This document shows, one piece after another, positions 1 through 8,538 of a stretch of DNA of 24,957 bases. Source of the DNA: Candidatus Bathyarchaeota archaeon (GTDB taxonomy: Archaea; Thermoproteota; Bathyarchaeia; Bathyarchaeales; UBA233). The DNA is taken from NCBI GenBank assembly GCA_004376975.1, contig SOJA01000083.1, forward strand, positions 1 through 24,957. Direction: 5' to 3'. A model generated the notes under the pieces. That model was not told the origin of the DNA. It did not search any database and worked only from the letters and a program-made list of their open reading frames with translations. Every line of letters begins with the position of its first letter. Position 1 is the first letter of the stretch. Both the position numbers and the translations under genes were made by a program.

Positions 1-2
1 TG

Positions 3-1277
3 AACGATTTCGATCTGCTTCCAACGGAAAACTTCAAGTTTGGGAGCCATCAAGAGGCTTTAATGCTTGGTGAAGAGGTTTACAGGAGGAAGTTTGATCC
101 GGGTTTCGACGGATGTTGGGTAGGATGCGCAGTTGCTTGTTCCCACGGCGTTAAAAATTTTGAACTTAAGACAGGCCCGTACAAGGGTCAAAGGGTGTTT
201 GTGAACGGTCCGGAATATGAAACCATAGCTGGCCTTGGCAGCAACTGTGGAATTTTCGATGCTGACTACGTGATTGAAATGAACTTCTACTGTGATACCT
301 ACGGCATAGATACAATCTCTTTGGGAACTGCCATCGCCTTTGTGATGGAGTGCTACGGGATGGGGTTGATCGGCAAGGGCGTCACTGGTGGTCTTGAATT
401 GAATTTCGGGAATAAGGAAGTAGCCATGGAACTTCTTCATCAGATGGCGAGGGGTGAAGGCTTTGGAGTAGTCGTTGGTCAGGGGATACGCAGGATGAAG
501 AGACTTTTTGCAGAAAAATATGGTGCGAACCTGAAAATAATGCAGGACATAGGGATGGAGGCGAAGGGCTTGGAGTTTTCTGAGTACGTTACTAAAGAGT
601 CTCTAGCCCAGCAGGGCGGTTATGGACTTGCACTGAAGGGTCCGCAACATGATGAGGCTTGGCTGATTTTCTTGGATATGGTACATAACTTAATGCCAAC
701 TTTCGAACAGAAAGCTGAAGCCTTGTACTGGTTCCCGATGTTTCGCACATGGTTCGGCTTAAATGGATTGTGCAAGCTTCCTTGGAATGACATCGTGCCT
801 GAAAATAACAAGAGTACTTCAGAACCTGCCAAGGTAATGGGTCATGTGGAAAATTACGCCAAATGCTTCTATGCGATGACTGGCCGAAAGGTTACGGCGG
901 ACGACCTTATTTTGATGAGTGAGAAAGTGTACAACTTCCAGCGCATCTTCAACCTGAGGATGGGGTTTGGTACGCGTGAGCATGATGACATACCCTATAG
1001 AGCCGTTGGACCAGTGACGGAAGAGGAGTATGAGAGCCACGCAGAACATTATGACAAGCAGCTTCAAGAAAAGGTCGGTTTTAACCCGGATGGCAAGTCA
1101 GCGATGGAGAAGTTGAGGGTTTTACGAAAGTATCGTGAAGAAGAGTACGAGAGGCTTAAAGACGCCGTCTACAAGAGGAGAGGATGGAACCATAATGGTG
1201 TTCCCACCTTGAAAAAGGTTAGAGAGCTTGGAATAGACATTCCCGACGTTATGGAATTAATAGGGAAGTTTCAATAA
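3..1277 (+). CDS. Aldehyde:ferredoxin oxidoreductase family protein, 3' part
   Basis: The frame is open from base 3, so the gene is cut by the window edge; about 424 residues remain, against roughly 600 for the family. AOR enzymes hold a tungsten (or molybdenum) bis-pterin and one [4Fe-4S] cluster and oxidise aldehydes to acids with ferredoxin as acceptor, in the cytoplasm. Visible signs are the cluster cysteines near the start (GCWVGCAVAC, frame residues 38, 42 and 46, spaced Cx3Cx3C), the conserved region around DTISLGTAIAF, and the last cluster cysteine in GLCKLPW. The C-terminal end (RRGWNHNGVPTLKKVRELG) matches the end of the complete AOR encoded downstream (RQRGWDKRGIPTKTTLRKLG), so the two are paralogues. 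The substrate cannot be told from sequence. About 225 bases separate it from the next AOR, which has its own promoter-like box. Confidence 0.9.
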   Translation, partial: NDFDLLPTENFKFGSHQEALMLGEEVYRRKFDPGFDGCWVGCAVACSHGVKNFELKTGPYKGQRVFVNGPEYETIAGLGSNCGIFDADYVIEMNFYCDTYGIDTISLGTAIAFVMECYGMGLIGKGVTGGLELNFGNKEVAMELLHQMARGEGFGVVVGQGIRRMKRLFAEKYGANLKIMQDIGMEAKGLEFSEYVTKESLAQQGGYGLALKGPQHDEAWLIFLDMVHNLMPTFEQKAEALYWFPMFRTWFGLNGLCKLPWNDIVPENNKSTSEPAKVMGHVENYAKCFYAMTGRKVTADDLILMSEKVYNFQRIFNLRMGFGTREHDDIPYRAVGPVTEEEYESHAEHYDKQLQEKVGFNPDGKSAMEKLRVLRKYREEEYERLKDAVYKRRGWNHNGVPTLKKVRELGIDIPDVMELIGKFQ

Positions 1278-1448
1278 CATTGGAACCTGTTCACTGAAAC
1301 AATTTTTCTGGACATTTGACCTGTTCTTTCTGTGTATCGTGACAAGGAATGCATAGTTTCTTAAGTGGATATGATGTTTGAAGTTGGTGATTTAGGTTTG
1401 AAGAATAGGCGTGTGGAGGCTGGTGGCTCAGTTGTTTACTGTGTTAAG

Positions 1449-1495
1449 TTTTATTTAGTTTCAAGTAGATAATACGCAACGCGCTTTAGGAGGAG
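1449..1495 (+). promoter_or_regulatory. Promoter and ribosome binding site of the second AOR gene
   Basis: A TATA-like box TTTTATTTA lies at 1449-1457. The strong Shine-Dalgarno sequence AGGAGGAG at 1488-1495 ends six bases before the ATG at 1502 and fixes that start. The same box sequence occurs at 8456-8464 before another gene. The transcription start would fall near 1480. Assigned by eye from spacing, not by experiment. Confidence 0.55.
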
Positions 1496-1501
1496 AATGT
1501 T

Positions 1502-3334
1502 ATGTATGGTTGGAACGGGCTGTTTTTACGTGTTGACTTGAGTAAGAGTAAAGCCCATGCTAATGAGTATGGTGCGGAGATGGCAGAAGCCTTTCTTGGC
1601 GGAAGGGGTTTTGCCGCAAAAATTCTTTGGGATGAACTTAAGCCTGGAATTGATCCGCTGGGCCCCAAAAATAAGCTTGTGTTTGCTACAGGTCCTTTGA
1701 CAGGCTTCGCTTTGCCCAGCAGTAGCAAGCTTGTTGTTGCAGCAAAGAGTCCGCTGACTGGTAGTTATGGAGATGGAAATCTTGGAACATTTGCTGCCGT
1801 TCAGATTCGTAAGGCTGGTTATGACGCCTTAATAGTGGAAGGTAAATCAAAGAAGCCTATTGTTCTGCTTGTTCAAGATAAGCAAATCGAGTTTCTTGAT
1901 GCTAAAGATTTGTGGGGTTTGGATTCTTTTGAAACTGAGGGCATGCTTAGACGAGTTTATGGATCTACTGCTGGTGTTCTCTCCATAGGTCAAGCTGGAG
2001 AAAATCTTGTGAAGTTTGCTAACATTGTTTGTCAAGAAGGACGTGCTGGTGGCAGACCTGGAATGGGAGCCGTTATGGGGTCCAAGAATCTGAAGGCTGT
2101 TGTGGTAATTGGTTCCGGCGATTTGTCTGCTGCTTATCCGAAGGAGTTGAAGGAGTTGGGTGCAGATGCTTATAGAGAGATTTTGACTAAGCCTCCTTAC
2201 GCTTTTTGGAAGCAGCAGGGTACGATGATGACCATTGAGTGGAGCCAAGAGAACAGTGTTCTTCCAACGTATAACTATCGTGAGGGTGTTTTTGACAAGG
2301 CGGATGCAATCGGCGGTTTTGCCATGGTGAAGGCAAAGGTTTCTCAACGTGGATGTCCCCGCTGCAATATGATATGCGGTAACGTTGTTAAGGATTCTTT
2401 TGGGAAAGAGGCAGAGGTTGATTATGAGAATGTTGCAATGTTAGGCTCTAATATTGGTTTAGGTCAGTTAAGAAGGGTTGCGGCTTTGAATAGGGTTGCT
2501 GATGAATTCGGTTTAGACACGATTTCTTTGGGTAACGTTCTTGGTTTTGCGATGGAAGCTTCTGAAAAAGGGTTGATTGAAGAGAAAGTTTCTTGGGGCA
2601 AATTGAGAGCAACCAAGAGTTTAATCGAGGATATTGCGTATCGACGTGGTTTGGGTGACATGCTTGCTGAAGGTGTTCGTTTTTCGGCTGAGAAAATCGG
2701 TGGAGGTTCAAGCCGATGGGCTATGCATGTGAAGGGCTTAGAAATTTCAGGTTATGATTGTCATGCTGCGCCAGCTATGGCTTTAGCTTTTGCAACAAGC
2801 TCCATCGGAGCTCATCATAAAGATGCTTGGGTTATCTCTTGGGAAATGAAAGTTGGGCGTAACAGTTATAGTGAAGAAAAAGTTGATAAAGTTATCGAGT
2901 TGCAACGCATCCGTGGAGGAGTGTTCGAAGCCTTAACAGTGTGTAGGTTTCCATGGATTGAGCTTGGATTCGAACTTGAATGGTATACAAAGTTCTTGCA
3001 TGCGACAACTGGCTTAGAGATAACTTGGAAAGACTTGAAGGTAATTGCTGACAGAATATACGCTTTGATTCGCTGCTCCTGGGTACGTGAATTCGGCAAA
3101 AACTGGACTAGACAAATGGATGTTCCCCCTGCAAGATGGTTCGAAGAACCGTTGACCAAAGGTCCGCTGAAAGGCTCAAAACTTGACAGAGCAAAATATG
3201 ACGTCATGCTGAGTAGGTATTACCGTCAGAGAGGATGGGATAAACGAGGAATACCAACAAAAACAACTCTGAGAAAACTGGGGCTGGAAAATGTTGCTAA
3301 GCGGCTTCGAAAACGCGTAAAGCTATGCGATTAG
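1502..3334 (+). CDS. Aldehyde:ferredoxin oxidoreductase (tungsten enzyme)
   Basis: This is a complete 610-residue AOR, of normal family length. The N-terminal domain carries the pterin-binding signatures: GGRGFAAKILWDEL near residue 30, FATGPLTG near 60, and RAGGRPGMGAVMGSKNLKA near 185. The cluster cysteines are C285, C288 and C292 (CPRCNMIC), with the fourth, C481, in LTVCRFPW; this Cx2Cx3C plus distal Cys layout is that of the characterised Pyrococcus AOR. The enzyme would oxidise an aldehyde to the acid with ferredoxin, in the cytoplasm. The start follows a strong Shine-Dalgarno site. The tandem paralogue upstream has a different first cysteine spacing, which may mean a different substrate or redox partner. 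Which aldehyde is used cannot be inferred. It converges on proS with a 57-base gap. Confidence 0.93.
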   Translation: MYGWNGLFLRVDLSKSKAHANEYGAEMAEAFLGGRGFAAKILWDELKPGIDPLGPKNKLVFATGPLTGFALPSSSKLVVAAKSPLTGSYGDGNLGTFAAVQIRKAGYDALIVEGKSKKPIVLLVQDKQIEFLDAKDLWGLDSFETEGMLRRVYGSTAGVLSIGQAGENLVKFANIVCQEGRAGGRPGMGAVMGSKNLKAVVVIGSGDLSAAYPKELKELGADAYREILTKPPYAFWKQQGTMMTIEWSQENSVLPTYNYREGVFDKADAIGGFAMVKAKVSQRGCPRCNMICGNVVKDSFGKEAEVDYENVAMLGSNIGLGQLRRVAALNRVADEFGLDTISLGNVLGFAMEASEKGLIEEKVSWGKLRATKSLIEDIAYRRGLGDMLAEGVRFSAEKIGGGSSRWAMHVKGLEISGYDCHAAPAMALAFATSSIGAHHKDAWVISWEMKVGRNSYSEEKVDKVIELQRIRGGVFEALTVCRFPWIELGFELEWYTKFLHATTGLEITWKDLKVIADRIYALIRCSWVREFGKNWTRQMDVPPARWFEEPLTKGPLKGSKLDRAKYDVMLSRYYRQRGWDKRGIPTKTTLRKLGLENVAKRLRKRVKLCD

Positions 3335-3391
3335 AACTGTGGATTTTTCCTGAATAATGGATAAAGATGGGTATGGCGTGTAGTTGATAGC

Positions 3392-4831
3392 CTAGTAGGC
3401 TCTGCCGAAGTAGACTACTTTTCCTTCTTCACCGCAGTAGATGCACTTTGAAAACGATTCTTCTTTTTCAGAAGGTATCAGTCTGATGGTTGCTCCGGTG
3501 TCTTCCTTTATCTTTTTCTCGCATGTTGGGCTGGAACACCAGCATGCTCTGATGAATCCTCCTTTCTTTTTTAATGCTTGCTTGAATTCATCGTAGGTTT
3601 TTACTGTGGTGGTATTGTCTTCCAAGAATTTTCTGGCTTTGTTGAAGAGGTTGCTCTGAATTTCTTCAAGCAGTTCATTTACAACTTTCACTATGTTCTC
3701 TTCTTTCGCCACTAGTCTTTCAAAAGTGTCTCGTCTGGCTAAGGTCAACTGCTTCTGTTTTACATCTCTCGGCCCAATCTCTATTCTTATAGGTATGCCT
3801 TTTAGTTCCCATTCATTGAATTTCCAGCCTGGAGTGTATTCTTGTCTATCATCAAGAACAGTTGATATTCCGTTTTTTACAAGTTTGTCTAAAGTTTTCC
3901 TAGCTTTTTTCAGTATTAGCTGTTTATTAACATCCTTGTAGGCTATTGGAACTATCACAGCTTGCACTGGAGTGATTTTCGGAGGCAGCACAAGTCCCTT
4001 GTCGTCTCCGTGAACCATAACCAAAGCACCTATCAATCGTGTGCTTATGCCCCATGATGTTTGCCAAACATGATGTTCCTTTTCATCTTCTCCAATGAAT
4101 TTGATATTGAAGACCTTAGAGAAATTCTGTCCAAGATTATGCGAAGTTCCCATCTGCAACACTTTACCATCAGGCATTAAAGATTCTAGAGCTGTTGTGT
4201 ATGCTGCTCCAGCAAATTTCTCATTTTCAGTTTTCTTTCCAACAAACACTGGAATCGCCAGATAATTCTCCATCAGGTTTCTGTAAATGTTAAGTATTTC
4301 TTCAACTTCCTCGTCTGCTTCTTCCTCTGTTGCGTGGGCTGTGTGTCCTTCTTGCCAAAGGAATTCTCTTGTTCTTAGAAATAGTTTTGTTGCTCTTGTT
4401 TCCCATCTTACAATATTGCACCATTGATTCAGTTTTATAGGCAAGTCTCTCCAGCTTCTGATCCACTTTGCATACGTTGCGTACATGATTGTTTCAGATG
4501 TAGGTCTAATAGCAAGCTTTTCCTCTAGTTTGCTGTTTCCGCCAGCGGTAACCCATGCGACTTCTGGGATGAATCCTTCAAAATGTTCTGCTTCTTTTTT
4601 CAGGAAACTTTCTGGTATGAACATTGGGAAATAAACGTTTTTGTGTCCTTTTTCCTTTATTTTTTTGTTGAAGATTTCCTGGATTTTTTCCCATATGGCG
4701 TATGAATGTTCTCTGAAGATCATGCAGCCTTTTATTGGTGCATAATCGGCTAGCCTAGACTTTAGGACAGTTTGAGTGTACCATTCTGAGAAGTTTTCTG
4801 ACTTCTTAACTGTGATGCCCATTTCTGACAT
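3392..4831 (-). CDS. proS: Prolyl-tRNA synthetase, archaeal/eukaryotic type
   Basis: Charges tRNA-Pro with proline. The 479-residue length is normal for the archaeal type, which lacks the bacterial editing insertion. Class II motifs are visible: the proline and ATP site around RPTSETIMY (from about residue 109), motif 2 RWETRATKLFLRTREFLWQ (from about 142), GTSHNLGQNFSKVF, and motif 3 around GDDKGLVLPP. An anticodon-binding domain follows, then the C-terminal zinc-binding domain with CWCSSPTC and CIYCG, ending in the conserved aromatic tail GRAY. I start at the ATG at 4831 rather than 12 codons upstream, because GGGAGAG (4838-4844) lies six bases before it and MSEMGITVKK is a more natural N-terminus. 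It is divergent from apgM and has its own transcription unit. The stop codon is TAG. Confidence 0.97.
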   Translation of the reverse strand: MSEMGITVKKSENFSEWYTQTVLKSRLADYAPIKGCMIFREHSYAIWEKIQEIFNKKIKEKGHKNVYFPMFIPESFLKKEAEHFEGFIPEVAWVTAGGNSKLEEKLAIRPTSETIMYATYAKWIRSWRDLPIKLNQWCNIVRWETRATKLFLRTREFLWQEGHTAHATEEEADEEVEEILNIYRNLMENYLAIPVFVGKKTENEKFAGAAYTTALESLMPDGKVLQMGTSHNLGQNFSKVFNIKFIGEDEKEHHVWQTSWGISTRLIGALVMVHGDDKGLVLPPKITPVQAVIVPIAYKDVNKQLILKKARKTLDKLVKNGISTVLDDRQEYTPGWKFNEWELKGIPIRIEIGPRDVKQKQLTLARRDTFERLVAKEENIVKVVNELLEEIQSNLFNKARKFLEDNTTTVKTYDEFKQALKKKGGFIRACWCSSPTCEKKIKEDTGATIRLIPSEKEESFSKCIYCGEEGKVVYFGRAY

Positions 4832-4976
4832 TTTGATCTCTCCCTTGTTTTTCACTGTTAGATGCATATAATTCTAATGTAAAATTAATCTTAATGTCAA
4901 ATAAGTGAAGCAAAAATTTAGCTGTGTGGAACTGAATCGCCCATTTTAATCACTTACTCGTGTAGTGTAGATGAAA

Positions 4977-5066
4977 TTATTTAAAAGTTTCTTTCAACCT
5001 CACAGTCTGGTTTTTTCAAATAGCAAGTATTTTAACCATATTCAACCTAAACTTGAATGGGGTGAG
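4977..5066 (+). promoter_or_regulatory. Promoter and ribosome binding site of apgM
   Basis: A TATA-like box TTATTTAAAA at 4977-4986 would start transcription near 5008. A Shine-Dalgarno sequence GGGGTGAG (5059-5066) precedes the ATG at 5072. The rest of the 240-base gap between the divergent proS and apgM genes is AT-rich. I could not pick out a clear TATA box for proS. Confidence 0.5.
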
Positions 5067-5071
5067 TCAGA

Positions 5072-6313
5072 ATGAAAGCGGTTCTTGTCATTGGAGACGG
5101 AATGGCTGACAGACCAGTAAAAGAGCTAGGCTGGAAAACACCTTTAGAAACAGCTCGCAGGCCTTCTTTAAATCAAATAGCAAAGACAGGAATCTGTGGA
5201 ATAATGGATCCAATTTCACCAGGGGTGCCTCCTGGAAGCGACACTGCTACATTTGCATTGCTTGGCTATGATGCTTTTGCTGTTTATTCTGGAAGAGGAG
5301 CCTTAGAAGCCGTAGGCTCTGGAATAGAAGTTTTACCGGGGGATGTTGCCTTCCGATGTAACTTTGCAACAGTGAATGACAAACTCATCGTGCTGGATAG
5401 GCGGGCTGGCAGAATCTCAAATGAGGACGCTTCTAAACTGGCTGAAAGTCTTCAAAAAGTCAGGTTGAAGAAGCCATTAAACGCTGAGTTTCTGTTCAAG
5501 AACACAATTCAGCACCGTGCAACCCTTGTTGTTCGTGGTCCCAAGCTGTCAACAGCTGTCGGTGATTCAGACCCTGAAGAAGTCGGAAAAAAAGCTTTAG
5601 AGATAACGCCGTTGGATGAAAGCTCGGAGGCCAAGCTTACAGCCGAAATAGTCAAGGAGCTTATGCATAAGTTCCGCGAAGTTTTGATGCAGCATCCAGT
5701 TAACAAAGAAAGAGTCAAGCGTGGTTTGCCGCCAGCAACCATCATTCTGTGTAGAGGTGCAGGCACAATTCCCGATGTTGAGCCACTTTCAGAAAAATAT
5801 GGCGTAACCGCTTCATGTGTAGGTGCTGCGTCACTGGTCAAAGGTGTATGCAAGGTTGCTGGGATACGTCTGATAGATGTTAAGGGTGCTACTGGGACAC
5901 CTCAAACAGACTTCAAGGCTAAGGCAATGGCGACAATTGAAGCGCTTAGGACGTGTGACTTTGTCCTTTTGCATGTGAAGGCAACGGATGTTGCAAGCCA
6001 CGATGGAGACATCAGCCAGAAGATCAGGTTGATTGAAAAAATCGATCAAATGCTTGGTTACCTGCTTGACAATGTTGACTTAGACTCGACTTATCTAGCT
6101 GTAACCGCTGACCACACAACATCTTCAATCACGAGAAATCATGAGGGAGATCCAGTTCCCATAGCAATAACTGGTCCATACGTTCGTCGTGACGATGTTG
6201 AAGAGTATGATGAACGAGCATGTGCAAGGGGAGGCTTGAACAGGATAAGAGGTATGGATCTGATGCCTATTTTGATGAATTTGATAGGTAAGACTAAAAA
6301 GTTCGGAGCTTAA
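5072..6313 (+). CDS. apgM: 2,3-bisphosphoglycerate-independent phosphoglycerate mutase, archaeal type
   Basis: Interconverts 3-phosphoglycerate and 2-phosphoglycerate in glycolysis and gluconeogenesis without a bisphosphoglycerate cofactor. The 413 residues are normal for the archaeal ApgM family of the alkaline phosphatase superfamily. Visible are the metal-binding N-terminus VIGDGMADRP (Asp9), the catalytic phospho-serine in PGSDTA (Ser56), an inserted middle domain from about residue 90, and the second metal-binding half with HVKATDVASHDGD and VTADHTTSS. The start has a good ribosome binding site and gives the family's usual N-terminus. It stands alone, divergent from proS, and a T7 tract lies about 155 bases past the stop (6470-6476). 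Confidence 0.97.
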   Translation: MKAVLVIGDGMADRPVKELGWKTPLETARRPSLNQIAKTGICGIMDPISPGVPPGSDTATFALLGYDAFAVYSGRGALEAVGSGIEVLPGDVAFRCNFATVNDKLIVLDRRAGRISNEDASKLAESLQKVRLKKPLNAEFLFKNTIQHRATLVVRGPKLSTAVGDSDPEEVGKKALEITPLDESSEAKLTAEIVKELMHKFREVLMQHPVNKERVKRGLPPATIILCRGAGTIPDVEPLSEKYGVTASCVGAASLVKGVCKVAGIRLIDVKGATGTPQTDFKAKAMATIEALRTCDFVLLHVKATDVASHDGDISQKIRLIEKIDQMLGYLLDNVDLDSTYLAVTADHTTSSITRNHEGDPVPIAITGPYVRRDDVEEYDERACARGGLNRIRGMDLMPILMNLIGKTKKFGA

Positions 6314-6496
6314 AATTTAGTGCGGCGACATTTTAAGGGTGACTTGATAACATATAGCGTGTGTGCGCATCCAAAATTTTTAGTCATTTGATCAACGTAA
6401 GTTCTATTGGTGGGGCAGCACGCGCTCAGAAGGAATTTGACTATTCCAAAGGTTCTGAACCTATCCTTATTTTTTTGGTTTTCCTTTTCATTCTTC

Positions 6497-7525
6497 TTAC
6501 ATATATTCGGTCAACTGCATTCCTTTTCCAAACTGAAAAACTATGTGCTCTCCATTTCTTTTGTGAATTATTGAAAAAACTTCAACCTTAGGGATATGCT
6601 CACAGATTTCCTCTTCAAGTTTTCTAGTTTGAGGGGATGATTCAAGGATAAGATTAAAGCTGCCTTCAGTAATTTCGGGATAAGATTTACTGTGAGGATT
6701 TCCTTCTGGGTGTACTTCAGCCATAATCCTTAGTCTGGGTCTTACTGAAGCTTTTTCTATGATTTGGGAGCTTGCTATAAGAGTCTGGTCAGTAATATGG
6801 GAAAGAATTTCCTCAACCTTCTCAAGTGTTGCTTGAGGAATTTTTATCTCTTTCTTTTTCAAATGTGCCCTTAGAACATTCAAGAACATTTGATTAAAAA
6901 GATGTTCTTTAGGAACAGTTTCAAAAAAGGAACCGTCAACTATGGAGACCTTTGCTTTCTTGCTTCCCCTATGTGTCCTTACAAGATAAAAGCATCTTCT
7001 TTCAAATTTGAGGTAGCCCTCATCAAGAGCTAGTTTACCATCCATAATTCTGGCAATTCTTGAAACCAAATTATTACTGTTAATCACATCTATTTCTTCA
7101 AGGCTTTTGAGCTTAGTAGGAATTGTCGAGTTGAAAGAAGCAATATTTCCGCCTTTTGAATCCTTTAGTTCCATAAGGCTTCCACCGATGTAGTTTTCTC
7201 CAAATTTTTTTACTTTAAATAGGAAATCGGGAAACTGTTGTGATTCTGAATATCTTAGTCTTTTCGCTATTCCTTGGTCTTTAAGTTTATTCATGTCGAC
7301 ACTATGCCAAAAATCAAAACCATATTCCTTCTTAGCATCTCGGCGATTGTCTATATAGGCAAGGTCGCTTCCACAGCTTTTTATTACAAACTCTTCCAAA
7401 GCCGATTGAAGGCTTATTCTCTTTGCCACTAAGTTGTCTACTACTCCAACAAATAGTTGAACGCCATCTATAAATTCGTTCAATGAAAGAGTCTCCTTTG
7501 CTCTGCAACTCTTTCCAATTGCCAT
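6497..7525 (-). CDS. Predicted type II restriction endonuclease, PD-(D/E)XK fold
   Basis: The protein has 342 residues and I do not recognise a named restriction-enzyme family. Two things point to a restriction enzyme. It follows a DNA methyltransferase on the same strand with a 46-base overlap, which is the usual layout of a type II pair. It also holds a spaced PD...ELK signature (P99-D100, then E119-L-K121), the catalytic core of PD-(D/E)XK nucleases, with KDSKGG just after. The C-terminal half (from about 190) is charged and may bind DNA. It would cut unmodified DNA at the site protected by the methyltransferase; the site cannot be read from sequence. The ATG at 7525 has only a weak AGAAG upstream, so translation is probably coupled to the methyltransferase. 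No membrane segment is evident. Confidence 0.72.
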   Translation of the reverse strand: MAIGKSCRAKETLSLNEFIDGVQLFVGVVDNLVAKRISLQSALEEFVIKSCGSDLAYIDNRRDAKKEYGFDFWHSVDMNKLKDQGIAKRLRYSESQQFPDFLFKVKKFGENYIGGSLMELKDSKGGNIASFNSTIPTKLKSLEEIDVINSNNLVSRIARIMDGKLALDEGYLKFERRCFYLVRTHRGSKKAKVSIVDGSFFETVPKEHLFNQMFLNVLRAHLKKKEIKIPQATLEKVEEILSHITDQTLIASSQIIEKASVRPRLRIMAEVHPEGNPHSKSYPEITEGSFNLILESSPQTRKLEEEICEHIPKVEVFSIIHKRNGEHIVFQFGKGMQLTEYM

Positions 7526-8349
7526 TTTTCTTCTAGATTTGGTGTGAATCTGTAATAAGCATAGTGTTTTGAGATGTCATCGGATGGTCGTAAAGATTTC
7601 AAACGCCACTTGATGATTTTCACATGTTCCGGGTCTATCTCAATACCTATAAAATTTCTTCCTAACTGATTAGCAACCACTAAGGTTGTACCACTTCCAG
7701 CAAGAGGGTCTAGGACTGTATCTCCCTGCTTAGTAGATGAGAGAATAATTCTTAACAGTAATGCGACGGGAGATTGCTGAGTGTGTACTCTGTCTCCTCT
7801 ATCATTTCTTATCGCCTCATTCCCAGCAAAGTATCCAGAAGTTAGTTCTCTGATGTCATCCCAAACATCGGTAACATAAATCCCATTTTTTCTTGGGTGC
7901 TTTTGTTCTGGAGAAAGCGGATAGTCAATTCGTAATCTATTGAAAATCCTTGGTTTGCCATTTTTAGTGGCAAAAGCGATAATTTGATAATGTTTTGAGA
8001 ATCTGATGTTTGAAGGAACAGCTGATGTTTTTTTCTTCCAAATAATTAGATTTTGAAATGTCCAATTCGTTTCTCTGAGCACTCTTAACACTTTTTCAGC
8101 ATTTTTTTCCCTCTGCATAAAGTAGATAGCTCCACCTTTAACTGTTACATCATAAACTTTCGACAGGATTTCCTTCAACCACCCCCAATACTTTCCTTCT
8201 GGTTGGTTATCATCAAAGAATCTATAATCTTTCCCTTGCCTATAAGGGGGGTCAAGAAAGGTCAGATGAATGTTACTGATAGAATTATCATCGAGATGTG
8301 TAAGGCAATCTCCTTCAAGCACTCTAGAGTAATGTCTGGATTCTTTCAT
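7480..8349 (-). CDS. Site-specific DNA methyltransferase, beta class (probably N6-adenine)
   Basis: Transfers a methyl group from S-adenosylmethionine to a base in a specific DNA site. In this 289-residue protein the catalytic motif IV, DPPY (D33-Y36), comes before the SAM-binding motif I, DPLAGSGTT (D214-T222), which is the beta-class order. DPPY favours adenine-N6; most cytosine-N4 enzymes have SPPY. HTQQSP at 199-204 fits motif X, and IGIEIDPEHV after motif I fits the acidic motif II. The target-recognition region should lie between about 100 and 195. The gene leads a unit with the downstream nuclease and would protect host DNA. No Shine-Dalgarno sequence is present and the TATA box lies about 25 bases upstream of the ATG, so the mRNA is probably leaderless. 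Confidence 0.93.
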   Translation of the reverse strand: MKESRHYSRVLEGDCLTHLDDNSISNIHLTFLDPPYRQGKDYRFFDDNQPEGKYWGWLKEILSKVYDVTVKGGAIYFMQREKNAEKVLRVLRETNWTFQNLIIWKKKTSAVPSNIRFSKHYQIIAFATKNGKPRIFNRLRIDYPLSPEQKHPRKNGIYVTDVWDDIRELTSGYFAGNEAIRNDRGDRVHTQQSPVALLLRIILSSTKQGDTVLDPLAGSGTTLVVANQLGRNFIGIEIDPEHVKIIKWRLKSLRPSDDISKHYAYYRFTPNLEEKWQLERVAEQRRLFH

Positions 8350-8370
8350 AGATTTAATTATGTTTTGGGT

Positions 8371-8389
8371 TTATATAATTCTTAAGAAT
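8371..8389 (-). promoter_or_regulatory. Leaderless promoter of the restriction-modification unit with an overlapping palindrome
   Basis: On the minus strand a TATATAA box (8371-8378) is centred about 25 bases upstream of the methyltransferase ATG, which puts the transcription start at or next to the start codon. Directly upstream, in the TFB contact position, is a perfect 12-base palindrome ATTCTTAAGAAT (8378-8389), a possible operator. Confidence 0.55.
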
Positions 8390-8455
8390 GAAAGAGCGCG
8401 CACATGATGTTGTTTGATTGGCTCGCGCTACTGGTAGCAAAGATTACCCAGAAGC

Positions 8456-8533
8456 TTTTATTTACTTTTGAGTTTTTGTTTCATAGTAGTTAATGAGGGG
8501 AATTAAACCTTGAAACTAAAATGTTGTGAGGTG
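8456..8533 (+). promoter_or_regulatory. Promoter and ribosome binding site of the DUF3795 gene
   Basis: A TATA-like box TTTTATTTA (8456-8464) is followed by a strong Shine-Dalgarno sequence GAGGTG (8528-8533), five bases before the ATG. The expected transcription start is near 8487. Confidence 0.5.
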
Positions 8534-8538
8534 GGAAC

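Noticed and set aside
1371..1472. 33-codon ORF between the two AOR genes
   Set aside because: It runs through the likely TATA box of the second AOR gene and has no recognisable motif.
6361..6591. 76-codon plus-strand open frame after apgM
   Set aside because: Overlaps the nuclease gene end on the other strand, has no ribosome site, and its hydrophobic run comes from a T-rich stretch.
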